Below are positions 1-9,466 of a stretch of DNA of 64,000 nucleotides, piece after piece. Every line of letters begins with the position of its first letter. Position 1 is the stretch's first letter. Location: contig NZ_WURB01000003.1 in assembly GCF_009830105.1 (NCBI RefSeq), positions 186,001 through 250,000 of the forward strand. The letters run 5' to 3'. Under the pieces are notes generated by a model. The model saw only the letters and a program-made list of their open reading frames with translations. It was not told the origin of the DNA and ran no database searches. Origin of the DNA: Microvirga makkahensis. Its GTDB lineage: Bacteria; Pseudomonadota; Alphaproteobacteria; Rhizobiales; Beijerinckiaceae. Position numbers and translations under genes: made by a program.

Positions 1-772
1 GCTGAAACCAGCCAGTAACAGCACGGCTCTGGATGACCTTCACGACCGTTCCACCGTGCCAACCGTCGCCCCAGTCACTGAAAGGAGGAATGCCATCTTC
101 GTTCAGTCTAGACGCGATCTTGCCCTTGCCAATCCCGCCAATGAACTCGTCGAAGATGCGCTCGACGACCTTCACCCTATCCTCGATCAGGTCAAACCCA
201 GTCCGCTTTTCGTTGAGTTTTAGCCAGAACGGCGCGCGAGCAGTGAGCTTCACTTCTGCGATCTGGCCGCGTTTCGTGTTCCACCTCTCGCGAAGGCGGT
301 TCGCCTTTAGGGCACTCTCTTCATGCGCACGGGACATGATCGCGAGGCTGATGATCAGTTGGGTCCAGTCCTTTTTGATCGAGTCGCGGCTGTATTCGTA
401 CCCGTCAGCCAACGTCACGAGGACAATCCCAGCCCTGATGATGCGAGAGAAAATTTCCAAGGCATCTAGGACGTGATCGCGGCTTAATCGGTCCAGCGAT
501 TCCACAAGGAGATAAGAACCGCTGGCGATTTGGCCTTCCTCGACCATGGTGAGGAACTTGCCCAGCGCCCCATTCAGATTGGAGCCATCGAAAGCGGACA
601 CGCCCATTTCACGCAGCGTAGTATCCAGAGATAGGCCACGCTTCTCGGCATACTCCTCCGAGGCCGCAAGCTGACGCCGAAGAGAATCGCCCTTGATTTG
701 GCGAGCGGAACTCATCCGGATGTACGAATAGGCTTTCGGTCGGGTCTGGACAGGAGGGTTTACGTGCTTCAA
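1..772 (-). CDS. Large serine site-specific recombinase, cut by the left edge
   Basis: The gene catalyses integration and excision of a mobile element through a serine-DNA intermediate. At least 257 residues are visible and the C-terminus lies outside the window. The N-terminal resolvase fold has the RMSS motif (catalytic Ser about residue 21), followed by GDSLRRQ, and the second arginine motif ESLDRLSRD near residue 85. A helix rich in Arg and Glu and the start of the Recombinase domain (WHGGTVVKVIQSRAVTGW) follow. The only start that keeps the catalytic motif is TTG at 772; the in-frame ATG at 715 would begin inside RMSS and lose the Tyr and Arg before it. Its start lies about 50 bases from the point where comEC breaks, in the same direction, as is usual for an integrase beside its attachment site. 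What cargo it serves cannot be seen here. Confidence 0.9.
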   Translation of the reverse strand, partial: MKHVNPPVQTRPKAYSYIRMSSARQIKGDSLRRQLAASEEYAEKRGLSLDTTLREMGVSAFDGSNLNGALGKFLTMVEEGQIASGSYLLVESLDRLSRDHVLDALEIFSRIIRAGIVLVTLADGYEYSRDSIKKDWTQLIISLAIMSRAHEESALKANRLRERWNTKRGQIAEVKLTARAPFWLKLNEKRTGFDLIEDRVKVVERIFDEFIGGIGKGKIASRLNEDGIPPFSDWGDGWHGGTVVKVIQSRAVTGWFQ

Positions 773-810
773 TGTTGGCCCCGGTAGCTCTGGAATCGTT
801 TAGTAATTTA

Positions 811-835
811 TCGGGTATCATTTGACGATGTGATA
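811..835. other. Putative attachment-site junction between comEC and the integrated element
   Basis: On the minus strand the comEC reading frame runs through GIYHIV, then reads Lys and a stop, where the family continues with SISGLHM. The DNA changes from GC-rich coding sequence to the AT-rich GATAAATTACTAAAC just after codon HIV. The recombinase start is about 40 to 50 bases further on. Together these suggest a hybrid attachment site with the crossover somewhere within these bases. The exact core cannot be fixed without the other junction or an empty site. Confidence 0.55.
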
Positions 836-1714
836 GATCCCCGCGGCACGCAGCACGTCGCTCGTGGCCTCGCCGATCAGCCCGCGCTTGCCGGTGACGA
901 GCGCCGCGCCGACCCCACCCGCCGCGCCGCCGATGGAGGCCGCGATCCGGCGGGTCAGCGCGTTGCGCGCCTCGTCCACGCGGGCGGCAAGCCACAACCG
1001 CCAATCGGGCGGTGCGGCCGGCTCGATGCGGCGCACGGTGCCCGTGAAGGAGCCTACGGCACCGATCCCCTTGTAATAGGCGTCGCGGGCGAAATCGTAT
1101 CCCCCCGGCCAGGCGGGCTCCGGCGGCGGGAGCAGACGCACGGTTCCTGCGACGAACTCACCCGCGGAAAGCGCTTCGCCCTTGCGGACGGATACCCGTA
1201 CGAGCCGCGGCCGCGCCGCCTCGCCGATGCCCTGCAGAGACGCCACACGCAGCAGAATGCGCCTGCCCTGCTCCCGCTCCTCTACGGACTCGATGAAGCC
1301 CGTGACCGGCGCGATCACGATGCGCGTCAGCACGGGCGCAGCAACGGTGCGCGTCCGGATGATCCCCGCCGCAAACCCGGCAAAGACGGCCGCGAGGCCG
1401 ACGCTCAGGACAAGAGCGAAGAGGTTATGGCGCAACCACATGGCTGAAGCGCCACACACCGCCAAGGCGCCGAGCGGCGCCCAGAGGGAAGGCTCCTCGG
1501 CCTGGAAGAACAGGGAAACCCCAATGCCGAAGCAGACGGCAAGCCAGGGAAAGAGCCGCCGCTGTCCGATCTCCTGAGCAAGGCATCGCCCCAGCCAATC
1601 CCGCCAGTCCGGAATGCCCCAATCCACGGCCCGACCGGAGAGGTGCGACAGCGCGACGGTCCGCGCAACGCTGCGCGGGATCCGGCTGGGCTCTCCATTC
1701 TTGTCTTGCGTCAT
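818..1714 (-). pseudogene. comEC: ComEC/Rec2 family DNA-uptake channel, 5' portion disrupted by insertion
   Basis: ComEC forms the inner-membrane channel for single-stranded DNA in natural transformation; alphaproteobacterial members are usually about 700 to 800 residues. Only 298 are encoded here. The fragment has N-terminal hydrophobic segments (about residues 50-125), the DUF4131-type soluble domain (about 130-260), and the first part of the Competence domain up to LRAAGIYHIV, where the conserved SISGLHM should follow but a stop occurs after one further Lys. The polytopic channel and any C-terminal metallo-beta-lactamase domain are missing. The neighbour gltX, divergent at 1857, is the normal partner in Rhizobiales, so this is the original locus, split by the adjacent element. 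The product is expected to be non-functional. Confidence 0.85.
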
Positions 1715-1856
1715 GGCTTTGGCTTAACGCGGGGGCGGTTGCATGCTAGACGAACCGACGCTTCGGCCCAAACCGCCCTGTGGATGAGCCGGACGAAGCC
1801 GAGCCTGTTGCCAAGGCCGCACAATCATTTGAGAGTTTCAACCAAGGTTCCCTGCG

Positions 1857-3284
1857 ATGACCGTTGTCACCCGCTTCGCTCCCTCGCCTACCGGCTTCCT
1901 GCATATCGGCGGGGGACGCACGGCCCTGTTCAATTGGCTCTATGCCAAACGGCATGGGGGCAAGATGCTGCTGCGCATCGAAGATACGGACCGGGAACGC
2001 TCGACCAACGCTGCCATCGCGGCGATCCTCGATGGCCTGAAATGGCTCGGCCTCGATTGGGACGGCGATGTCGTCCATCAGTTTTCCCGCGCCGCCCGGC
2101 ACCGGGAAGTGGCAGAGACCCTGCTCGCCCAGGGCCGCGCCTATTACTGCTATGCGACCCAGCAGGAACTGGAGGAGATGCGCGAGACCGCCCGCAAGGA
2201 GGGACGCCCGTCCCGCTACGATGGCCGCTGGCGCGATCGTGATCCCTCCGAGGCTCCGAAGGACTTGAAGCCCGTTATCCGCCTGAAGGCGCCCACCGAA
2301 GGCGAGACCGTGGTGGAGGACGAGGTGCAGGGCCGCGTGGTGTGGCAGAACAAGGATCTGGACGATCTCGTACTGCTGCGCTCGGACGGCACACCGACCT
2401 ACATGCTCGCCGTGGTGGTGGACGACCACGACATGGGCGTCACGCATGTAATCCGCGGCGATGACCATCTGACCAACGCCGCGCGCCAGACGCAGATCTA
2501 TCAGGCCATGGGCTGGGAGGTGCCGAAGATGGCGCATATTCCGCTCATTCACGGACCCGACGGCGCCAAGCTGTCCAAGCGCCACGGTGCGCTCGGCGTC
2601 GAGGCCTATCGCAGCATGGGCTACCTGCCGGTTGCGCTGCGCAACTACCTTGTGCGCCTCGGCTGGAGCCACGGCGACCAGGAGATCTTCTCCACCGAGG
2701 AGATGATCCAGTCCTTCGATCTCAAGAATATAGGCCGGTCCCCCGCCCGCTTCGATTTCGCGAAGCTCGAGAACCTCAATGGCCATTACATGCGTCTGTC
2801 GCAGGACGAGGACCTCGTGCAGGCCGTCGAGGTCATCCTCCCGGAGATCGGGCCTGAGCGTGGCCTCGGCCCGACATTCCCGCCCGAACTCCGGGAGAAA
2901 CTGCTGGCGGCCATGCCCGGCCTGAAGGAGCGCGCCAAGACGCTCGTGGAGCTTCTGGACAGCGCCTACTACCTTTATGCCCAGCGCCCGCTGAGGCTGG
3001 ACGACAAGGCAGCCGGCCTCCTTGCCGACGGACGGGCGCGTCTTGCCGGAATCGTCGAGAAACTTGAGGCCGTCGACGAGTGGAACGCCCGGAGCGTGGA
3101 AGCCGTCGTACGCGAGCATGCGGAAGTGATCGGGGCGAAGCTCGGGCAGGTAGCCCAGCCGCTGCGGGCTGCCCTTACGGGCCGGGCCACCTCTCCCGGC
3201 CTCTTCGATGTGATGGCGGTGCTCGGCAAGGATGAAACCCTGTCCCGGCTTCAAGACCAGTTGAGCGGTGCGCCTGCTGCATAG
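1857..3284 (+). CDS. gltX: Glutamate-tRNA ligase
   Basis: This cytoplasmic class I aminoacyl-tRNA synthetase charges tRNA-Glu (and in organisms using the transamidation route, also tRNA-Gln). The 475-residue length is normal. The HIGH-type motif is HIGG at residues 16-19 after APSPTGFL, and the KMSKS-type motif is KLSKR near residue 237. The C-terminal anticodon-binding region is helical. It is transcribed away from broken comEC and toward gltA. The ATG at 1857 gives the canonical N-terminus TRFAPSPTG, so no other start is needed. Confidence 0.97.
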   Translation: MTVVTRFAPSPTGFLHIGGGRTALFNWLYAKRHGGKMLLRIEDTDRERSTNAAIAAILDGLKWLGLDWDGDVVHQFSRAARHREVAETLLAQGRAYYCYATQQELEEMRETARKEGRPSRYDGRWRDRDPSEAPKDLKPVIRLKAPTEGETVVEDEVQGRVVWQNKDLDDLVLLRSDGTPTYMLAVVVDDHDMGVTHVIRGDDHLTNAARQTQIYQAMGWEVPKMAHIPLIHGPDGAKLSKRHGALGVEAYRSMGYLPVALRNYLVRLGWSHGDQEIFSTEEMIQSFDLKNIGRSPARFDFAKLENLNGHYMRLSQDEDLVQAVEVILPEIGPERGLGPTFPPELREKLLAAMPGLKERAKTLVELLDSAYYLYAQRPLRLDDKAAGLLADGRARLAGIVEKLEAVDEWNARSVEAVVREHAEVIGAKLGQVAQPLRAALTGRATSPGLFDVMAVLGKDETLSRLQDQLSGAPAA

Positions 3285-3458
3285 CAGGCGCTTACCGTCT
3301 TTAGACGTGCTTGCCCCTATCCAGCGGATAAGCTACCGAGGGTCCATTCTCCCACCGACCGGCTGACCTCGGTCCGGCAGCCCAAGCCCGGGACCTCTCC
3401 TCCGATCGCTTGGTTGCTCTAGGTTATGCCCGGCCTCCTGCTGAAAGGTCGAAGACCC

Positions 3459-4748
3459 ATGAGTTCCAACACAACACTCACTGTCGACAACAAGGCCGTG
3501 GAACTAGCGGTGAAAGAGGGCACCATCGGCCCGAGCGTCGTCGACATTTCGAAGCTGTACGCCCAGACCGGGATGTTCACCTACGATCCGGGCTTCACTT
3601 CGACCGCAAGCTGCGAGTCGAAGATCACCTACATCGATGGCGATCAGGGCGTTCTGCTGTATCGCGGATACCCCATCGATCAGCTCGCCGAGCACGGCGA
3701 CTTCCTCGAGACCTGCTATCTGCTGCTCTACGGAGAACTGCCGACCGCCGCTCAGAAGGCCGATTTCGACTACCGTGTCACGCGCCACACCATGGTGCAT
3801 GACCAGATGAACCGGTTCTTCACCGGCTTCCGCCGCGACGCTCACCCCATGGCCATCATGGTTGCCTGCGTGGGCGCGTTGTCCGCCTTCTATCACGACT
3901 CCACGGACATCTCGGATCCGCAGCAGCGCATGATCGCGTCCATGCGCATGATCGCCAAGATGCCGACGCTTGCCGCCATGGCCTATAAGTACTCCATCGG
4001 CCAGCCCTTCGTGTATCCGCAGAACGATCTGGACTACACCTCGAACTTCCTGCGCATGTGCTTTGCCGTGCCCTGCGAGGATTACAAGGTGAACCCGGTT
4101 CTCTCGCGCGCACTCGACCGCATCTTTATCCTGCACGCAGACCACGAGCAGAACGCGTCGACCTCCACGGTGCGCTTGGCCGGCTCGTCCGGCGCCAACC
4201 CCTTCGCCTGCATCGCAGCCGGCATCGCCTGCCTCTGGGGTCCTGCCCACGGCGGCGCGAACGAAGCCGCTCTGAAGATGCTGGAGGAGATCGGCACGCC
4301 GGATCGCATCCCCGAATTCATCGCCCGTGCGAAGGACAAGAACGATCCGTTCCGCCTCATGGGTTTCGGCCACCGGGTGTACAAGAACTACGACCCGCGC
4401 GCCAAGATCATGCAGAAGACCACCCACGAGGTGCTGAACGAGCTCGGCATCAAGGACGATCCGCTCCTCGACGTCGCCATGGAGCTGGAGCAGATCGCGC
4501 TGAAGGACGATTACTTCATCGAGAAGAAGCTCTACCCGAACATCGACTTCTATTCGGGCATCACCCTCAAGGCGATGGGCTTCCCCACCTCCATGTTCAC
4601 GGTGCTTTTCGCGCTCGCCCGCACGGTCGGTTGGATCGCGCAGTGGAGCGAGATGATCGAAGATCCGTCCCAGCGCATCGGCCGTCCGCGCCAGCTCTAC
4701 ACCGGCCCGACGGAGCGCAATTACGTGACCGTCGCCCAGCGGGGGTAA
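3459..4748 (+). CDS. gltA: Citrate synthase (type II)
   Basis: The enzyme condenses oxaloacetate with acetyl-CoA to open the TCA cycle. From ATG 3459 the protein has 429 residues, the usual size; a longer in-frame start at 3426 adds 11 residues that do not look like the family, which begins MSSNTTL. The catalytic His region DHEQNAST lies near residue 227, the second His in GFGHRVYK near 305, and the catalytic Asp in NIDFYSG near 362. A strong intrinsic terminator follows. The gene stands alone as one transcript after gltX. Confidence 0.96.
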   Translation: MSSNTTLTVDNKAVELAVKEGTIGPSVVDISKLYAQTGMFTYDPGFTSTASCESKITYIDGDQGVLLYRGYPIDQLAEHGDFLETCYLLLYGELPTAAQKADFDYRVTRHTMVHDQMNRFFTGFRRDAHPMAIMVACVGALSAFYHDSTDISDPQQRMIASMRMIAKMPTLAAMAYKYSIGQPFVYPQNDLDYTSNFLRMCFAVPCEDYKVNPVLSRALDRIFILHADHEQNASTSTVRLAGSSGANPFACIAAGIACLWGPAHGGANEAALKMLEEIGTPDRIPEFIARAKDKNDPFRLMGFGHRVYKNYDPRAKIMQKTTHEVLNELGIKDDPLLDVAMELEQIALKDDYFIEKKLYPNIDFYSGITLKAMGFPTSMFTVLFALARTVGWIAQWSEMIEDPSQRIGRPRQLYTGPTERNYVTVAQRG

Positions 4749-4764
4749 GCGTCACCCTGATAGG

Positions 4765-4793
4765 AAAAGAAAGGGGCCGAAAGGCCCCTTTTC
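4765..4793 (+). terminator. Intrinsic terminator after gltA
   Basis: A 10-base stem GAAAGGGGCC with a GAAA tetraloop pairs with GGCCCCTTTTC, flanked by A-rich and T-rich sides. It lies 20 bases after the gltA stop and could act in both directions, although lpxB on the other strand ends further away. Confidence 0.85.
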
Positions 4794-4836
4794 GCTTGAG
4801 GTACGCTGATCAGTGACGTGGTTGGCCGGAACAAGG

Positions 4837-4853
4837 CCCGGCATGATGCCGGG
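4837..4853. repeat. GC-rich palindrome of a dispersed intergenic family
   Basis: The arms CCCGGCA and TGCCGGG are separated by three bases. Similar CCGG-centred palindromes occur in other gaps at 24879, 28715 and 44195, suggesting a short REP-like family. It lies between convergent gltA and lpxB. Confidence 0.5.
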
Positions 4854-4948
4854 GGCGTGCGACCCAGGGCCTGGCGCATCGTACGAAAAAGCGGATCCGG
4901 TTCGCCGCCACGGAATGCGGCAAACCAAAGACGTAAGATACTTTTACG

Positions 4949-6139
4949 TCAACGGAAACAGCTCTGACGCCTCGCCTCCAACACCTCGTCCACGATCCGC
5001 GCCGCCCGTTCGCTCGGCATCTCGTCGCCAATCCGCATCTGTTCGTCGAGGTGCCGGAGGGCGGCCTCCTGGCGCTGACGCTCCGGCGTGTCGGACAGAA
5101 GCGGCAGCAGCGCGGTGACGAGGGCTTCCGGAGTGCAATCATCCTGGATGAATTCGGGAATCGCGTTCTCGCCCAGGACGAGGTTGGTGAGAACGATGGA
5201 CTCCGCCTTGATGAGAGGGCGCAAAATGACCGCCTCGATCACCGACACCTTGTAGGCCACCACCATCGGAACGCCCGCGAGACCGAGTTCCAGGGTCACG
5301 GTGCCCGAAGCGGCAAGCGCCGCATCCGCGCTTCGGAAGGCCTGCCACTTGGCGGCTTCCCCCTCGATGATGCGCGGCTTGACGCTCCAGACGGATACCC
5401 CCTCCCGGATGGTTTGTGCGAGATGCGGCACGGCGGGGATCGTGACCTCGAAGTCGCGTGGCGAACGCTTCTGAAGCAGCGTCAGGGTCTCGCCGAAGGT
5501 CTCGAGCAGACGACTGACCTCGGACCGGCGGCTGCCGGGAAGCACGAGAAGATTGAGCGGCCCGCCCTTGCGGAAATCTCGCTCGCCCGCCGCGGGCCTG
5601 AACTCCCCCACCCGTTCAATGAGCGGGTGGCCCACATATGTCGTCGGCGGCCCGCCGAGCCGCTTGTGCGCGTCCGGCTCGAAGGGCAGCAGAGCCAGGA
5701 GGTGATCCACATAGGCCCTCATTCTCGCGGCGCGGCCCGGACGCCATGCCCAGACGGAAGGGCTGACGTAATCCACGATCGGGATATGCGGTGCGCGTTT
5801 GCGAACGGCCTTGGCCACGCGATGGGTGAAATCGGGACTGTCGATGATGACGAGCAGGTCAGGATTGGCCGCCACCACCGCATCCGCCGTCATGCGGATA
5901 CGGCCGAGCACCGTCGGCAGCCGTCCGATGACGGCGACGATGCCCATGACGGCGATGTCCTCGAGTGGAAACAGACTTTTCAGGCCTTCCGCCTCCATGG
6001 CCCGCCCGCCGACGCCGCCGAATCGCAGTTTCGCGGATCCGAGACGTGCTTTCAGCGCCCGCATGAGCTTCGCGCCGAGTTGATCGCCGGACTCCTCACC
6101 CGAGACGATCCAGATGTTCAGCCGACCCGTCTCACACAT
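4949..6139 (-). CDS. lpxB: Lipid-A-disaccharide synthase
   Basis: LpxB joins UDP-2,3-diacylglucosamine with lipid X to form the lipid A disaccharide at the inner membrane. ATG 6139 gives 396 residues beginning with the typical motif IWIVSGEESGDQLGAKLM; an upstream in-frame ATG would add 49 unrelated residues. The start overlaps the lpxI stop by eight bases, implying translational coupling. The central region VDYVSPSVWAWRPGRAARM and the region LPGSRRSEVSRL are characteristic of this GT19 glycosyltransferase. It is the last gene of the lpxD-fabZ-lpxA-lpxI-lpxB set. Confidence 0.96.
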   Translation of the reverse strand: MCETGRLNIWIVSGEESGDQLGAKLMRALKARLGSAKLRFGGVGGRAMEAEGLKSLFPLEDIAVMGIVAVIGRLPTVLGRIRMTADAVVAANPDLLVIIDSPDFTHRVAKAVRKRAPHIPIVDYVSPSVWAWRPGRAARMRAYVDHLLALLPFEPDAHKRLGGPPTTYVGHPLIERVGEFRPAAGERDFRKGGPLNLLVLPGSRRSEVSRLLETFGETLTLLQKRSPRDFEVTIPAVPHLAQTIREGVSVWSVKPRIIEGEAAKWQAFRSADAALAASGTVTLELGLAGVPMVVAYKVSVIEAVILRPLIKAESIVLTNLVLGENAIPEFIQDDCTPEALVTALLPLLSDTPERQRQEAALRHLDEQMRIGDEMPSERAARIVDEVLEARRQSCFR

Positions 6140-7049
6140 GCGCTCGCTCCATCCAGGGAAGATCGACCGCGATGAGGAAAAGGCCGAGACGATCCGCGAC
6201 GCGCAGCGTTTCATCCTGTTCCAGCACGAAGGTCGAGCCTGCACCGATCGCAATGCCCGAAAGCCCCGACTTCGCGGCCTCCGCAACGGTGCGAGGACCG
6301 ATGGTCGGCATGTCCACCCGCAGATCCTGGCCGCGCTTGGCAGCCTTGATCAGCACCCCACCCTCTTTGCGGCGGCGAAGGCCGAGCCAGGATTGGCGCA
6401 GATGTCCGACCCGGCGCAGCATGCGATCCGTACCCTCCGGGCCTTCGATGGCGAGCACATGCTTGCGGGCAATCACGGCCCCCTGTCCGATGTCGAAGGC
6501 CGACAGCGAGGCAAGGAGATCGAGACCTACGGCAATCGCCTGCCGGTCGTCGTCGTGAGGCTGCAGGACACTGCTCAAGGACCGGGACGCAACGAGATCG
6601 GGCGCAAGCTCGTGAGCGCCCACGACGCGGTGTCCGCGCTCCTCGATGAGCATCACGGCTCCGCGCAGAACCTGGTCGTCGCCCCGGGCGATCACTTCCT
6701 TCACCTCCTGCATGTTTCGCAGGGCCGAGTAGGCTCCGAGCAAGGCCGAGAATCCGGGACGGCGCACGGCGCCGACGAGAGAGACGGCGCGCGGATTCCA
6801 CTCGTCGAGGGTACTCAGGATCGTCTTGAGATCGAGTAGGTCCACATTGGCGTGGGCCTTCTTCCGCAGCTCGAGGGCTGCGAAGCCCCTGAAGGCGAGA
6901 ACGCGATAGTCCTGGCCGGTTTTTTCGAGATGCTCGACGACCTGAATCGGTAGACGCCCGCTCCCGGCCACGATCGCGACCGGGCCGACAGAGTCGGGAG
7001 CGGGCCGGGAGGAGTCCACTCCCGCCGATATTTCGCTCTCTGGCTGCAT
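6132..7049 (-). CDS. lpxI: UDP-2,3-diacylglucosamine pyrophosphatase LpxI
   Basis: LpxI hydrolyses UDP-2,3-diacylglucosamine to lipid X and UMP, replacing LpxH in most alphaproteobacteria. The protein has 305 residues: an N-terminal domain with VAIVAGSGRLP (about 23-33) and VGAVRRPGFS, and the C-terminal catalytic DUF1009 domain with GVLIKAAKRGQD, DMPTIGP and GIAIGAGST. It lies between lpxA (6 bases) and lpxB (overlap), which supports the assignment. An N-terminal extension of about 20 residues before the first strand is less conserved, so the start may be later. Confidence 0.94.
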   Translation of the reverse strand: MQPESEISAGVDSSRPAPDSVGPVAIVAGSGRLPIQVVEHLEKTGQDYRVLAFRGFAALELRKKAHANVDLLDLKTILSTLDEWNPRAVSLVGAVRRPGFSALLGAYSALRNMQEVKEVIARGDDQVLRGAVMLIEERGHRVVGAHELAPDLVASRSLSSVLQPHDDDRQAIAVGLDLLASLSAFDIGQGAVIARKHVLAIEGPEGTDRMLRRVGHLRQSWLGLRRRKEGGVLIKAAKRGQDLRVDMPTIGPRTVAEAAKSGLSGIAIGAGSTFVLEQDETLRVADRLGLFLIAVDLPWMERAHV

Positions 7050-7055
7050 GCGGCC

Positions 7056-7865
7056 TCAGCCGACGGAACCGACCGGGTCCCGGGGCGTGCAGATCGAACG
7101 GTCCTTGCCCTCACGGATGAAGTCCAGGATTTCGTGCACGAAGGGATGGTTGGCGAACTCGGCCGCCACGTCCTCGACGCGCTCCGAGAGCGTGCCCTCG
7201 TCCGCGAAGAGCAAGCGATAGGCGCGGCGGATGTCGTGGATCTGCTCGCGGGTGAAGTTGCGCCGGCGCATGCCGATGATGTTGAGACCGGCAAGATGCG
7301 CGCGGTTCCCCATGGCCATGCCATAAGGGATCAGGTCGTTCTCCAGGCCCGACATGCCGCCCACGAAGGCGTGGTTGCCGACCCGGGCGAACTGGATGAC
7401 GGCGGAGCCGCCGCCGAAGATGACGAAATTGCCGACCGTCACGTGGCCTGCCAGCATCACGTTGTTGGACAGGATGCAATCGTTGCCGACCTTCGTGTCG
7501 TGCCCCACATGTGAGCCTGCGAGGAAGGCGCAACGGTCTCCGATCACCGTCCGAAGGCCGCCGCCTTCGGTGCCGGGGTTCATGGTGACACCTTCGCGGA
7601 TGATGCAATCGGCGCCGATCTCGAGCGTCGAGACCTCCCCCCGATACTTGAGATCCTGCGGAATGTGCCCGATGGATGCGAAGGGAAAGATACGCGTGCG
7701 GGGACCGATCTTCGTCTTGCCCGCGAGCGCCACGTGGCTGACGAGCTGACAGCCCTCACCCAGTTCGACTTCAGGCCCCACGGTGCAGAACGGACCGATC
7801 CTGACGCCCGTGCCGATCTTGGCGCCGTCTTCGACGACGGCGGTGGGATGGATCACGGTTTCCAT
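7056..7865 (-). CDS. lpxA: UDP-N-acetylglucosamine acyltransferase
   Basis: This cytoplasmic enzyme transfers a 3-hydroxyacyl chain from ACP to UDP-GlcNAc, the first step of lipid A synthesis. It has 269 residues with left-handed beta-helix hexapeptide repeats from residue 5 to about 190, the catalytic-region sequence containing HVGHDTKVG near 120, and a helical C-terminal domain starting NRAHLAGLN. Its ATG overlaps the fabZ stop in TAATG, so the two are translationally coupled. Confidence 0.96.
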   Translation of the reverse strand: METVIHPTAVVEDGAKIGTGVRIGPFCTVGPEVELGEGCQLVSHVALAGKTKIGPRTRIFPFASIGHIPQDLKYRGEVSTLEIGADCIIREGVTMNPGTEGGGLRTVIGDRCAFLAGSHVGHDTKVGNDCILSNNVMLAGHVTVGNFVIFGGGSAVIQFARVGNHAFVGGMSGLENDLIPYGMAMGNRAHLAGLNIIGMRRRNFTREQIHDIRRAYRLLFADEGTLSERVEDVAAEFANHPFVHEILDFIREGKDRSICTPRDPVGSVG

Positions 7866-8329
7866 TATTCAGACACCAGCATGGCGCTGACTTCGCCCTC
7901 GCAGACAAGCACGCCGTCAACCTTGGCCTCGCCCTTGTACCACCACATGTTGCGGCGGTTGTTGAGCTTCTTCATGTGGAACTCGACCCTGTCGCCGGGC
8001 TCCACGGGCTTGCGGAACTTCACCTTGTCGATCGTCATGAAGAACACCTGCTTGGGCTTCTCCTGCTCGGCCATCTTGGCCTTGACGCAGATGGCCCCCG
8101 CGGTCTGGGCCATGGCCTCGATGAGGAACACGCCCGGGAAAATCGGACGAGACGGGAAATGGCCCGTGAATTGTGGCTCATTGAAGGTGACGTTCTTGAT
8201 TCCGATGCACGAGTTGTCGCCGTCGATCTCGATGATCTTGTCGACCAACAGGAAAGGATAACGATGGGGCAACAACTCGAGAATCTCGAGAATGTCGGCG
8301 GTTTGAAGCGTGGTGGGCGCTTCGGACAT
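7865..8329 (-). CDS. fabZ: 3-hydroxyacyl-[ACP] dehydratase
   Basis: FabZ dehydrates beta-hydroxyacyl-ACP in fatty acid elongation, acting on the same substrates that LpxA and LpxD draw from. The 154-residue hotdog-fold protein has [11 protein letters not shown] at 20-30, catalytic His57 in GHFP and catalytic Glu71 in FLIEAMAQ. It sits between lpxD and lpxA, the standard order, and its stop overlaps the lpxA start. Confidence 0.96.
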   Translation of the reverse strand: MSEAPTTLQTADILEILELLPHRYPFLLVDKIIEIDGDNSCIGIKNVTFNEPQFTGHFPSRPIFPGVFLIEAMAQTAGAICVKAKMAEQEKPKQVFFMTIDKVKFRKPVEPGDRVEFHMKKLNNRRNMWWYKGEAKVDGVLVCEGEVSAMLVSE

Positions 8330-8365
8330 GACTGAAATCTCCAGATAGGCCTGGCGTATCGGTTT

Positions 8366-9430
8366 TTAGGACGACGCGCCGTCGTCTTTGTCGGAATCGC
8401 CCTTGGATGCAAGTTTTTTCAAGGCGGTGATTTCGCGGAACCATTCGCGCACGGGCCGGGCGGGAACGCCGCCCCAGCGTGCGCCGGCCGGCACGTCGCC
8501 GTTGACGGCGCTCGTCGCCGCGATTTGCGCGCCCATGCCGATCCGCACATGGCCCCTCACGGCGACTTGGCCGCCGAGCGCCACATAATCCTCGAGCGTG
8601 CTCGAACCGGCGATGCCGACTTGAGCAACGATGACGCAATGGCGACCGATGACCACGTTGTGACCGATCTGGACGAGGTTGTCGATCTTGGTACCCTCGC
8701 CGATGACCGTATCGCGGCTCGCACCCCGGTCGACTGTCGTGTTGGCGCCGATCTCAACGTCATCCTGGATGATGACGCGCCCGATCTGCGGCACCTTGAG
8801 ATGTCCCTGCGGGCCCATGGCGAAGCCGAAGCCGTCCTGGCCGATGCGGACGCCGGGATGCAGGATGACCCGGTTTCCGATGAAGGCATTGGACACGGTG
8901 ACATGAGGCGCAAGCGAACAGTCCCGGCCGATCTTCACATGCGACCCGACCACCGAATGGGCTCCGACGACCGTGCCGGCCCCGATCTCCGCATGCGGGC
9001 CGATGACGGCTCCGGGATCCACCGTGACCCCGTGCTCCAGCCGGGCCAAAGGATGCACGAAAGAGCCGGGTGAGATGCCCGTGGCTGCGAAGGACGATTC
9101 CGGGCGCAGCGCCGTGGGGAACATCCTGCCCATCACCTGGGCGAATACCCGGTAGGCCAGCGGCGTCACGATGGCGACCGTATGCGCAGGCACCTTCGCC
9201 GCGAAACGAGGCGTGACGAGGCACGCGCCGGCACGGGTCCTGCTCAACGCTCCCACATAGGCCGGATTGTCCATATAGGCCAGATCGTTCGGGCCTGCGC
9301 TCTCGAGCGGAGCGACGCCTTTAAGCAAAAACTCCCCGTCGGCATCGTCGGGGAGCGTTGTCTGCGCCATCTCCGTCACCTGACGCAGGTTAAGCGTCTG
9401 GTTTTGCGGAAAGAAATTGGTTTCTGTCAT
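8366..9430 (-). CDS. lpxD: UDP-3-O-acylglucosamine N-acyltransferase
   Basis: LpxD adds the second 3-hydroxyacyl chain to the lipid A precursor. The 354-residue protein has an N-terminal domain with [11 protein letters not shown], then hexapeptide repeats from about 115 to 300 and the catalytic His in QIGHNVVIG near residue 258. The C-terminal tail after residue 335 is charged and disordered. An intrinsic terminator sits immediately before its start, so expression depends on readthrough from bamA or on a weak local promoter. Confidence 0.96.
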   Translation of the reverse strand: MTETNFFPQNQTLNLRQVTEMAQTTLPDDADGEFLLKGVAPLESAGPNDLAYMDNPAYVGALSRTRAGACLVTPRFAAKVPAHTVAIVTPLAYRVFAQVMGRMFPTALRPESSFAATGISPGSFVHPLARLEHGVTVDPGAVIGPHAEIGAGTVVGAHSVVGSHVKIGRDCSLAPHVTVSNAFIGNRVILHPGVRIGQDGFGFAMGPQGHLKVPQIGRVIIQDDVEIGANTTVDRGASRDTVIGEGTKIDNLVQIGHNVVIGRHCVIVAQVGIAGSSTLEDYVALGGQVAVRGHVRIGMGAQIAATSAVNGDVPAGARWGGVPARPVREWFREITALKKLASKGDSDKDDGASS

Positions 9431-9431
9431 G

Positions 9432-9461
9432 AAAAAGCGAGGGCGCCGCGAAGGCGCCCTC
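9432..9461 (-). terminator. Intrinsic terminator between bamA and lpxD
   Basis: The minus-strand RNA forms GAGGGCGCC paired with GGCGCCCTC around a TTCGC loop, followed by GCTTTTT. It ends two bases before the lpxD start codon, so it may both end most bamA transcripts and mask the lpxD ribosome binding site. Confidence 0.8.
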
Positions 9462-9466
9462 CCCGA

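Noticed and set aside
713..715. ATG as the start of the serine recombinase
   Set aside because: It falls inside the catalytic RMSS motif and would remove the Tyr and Arg before it; TTG 772 keeps them.
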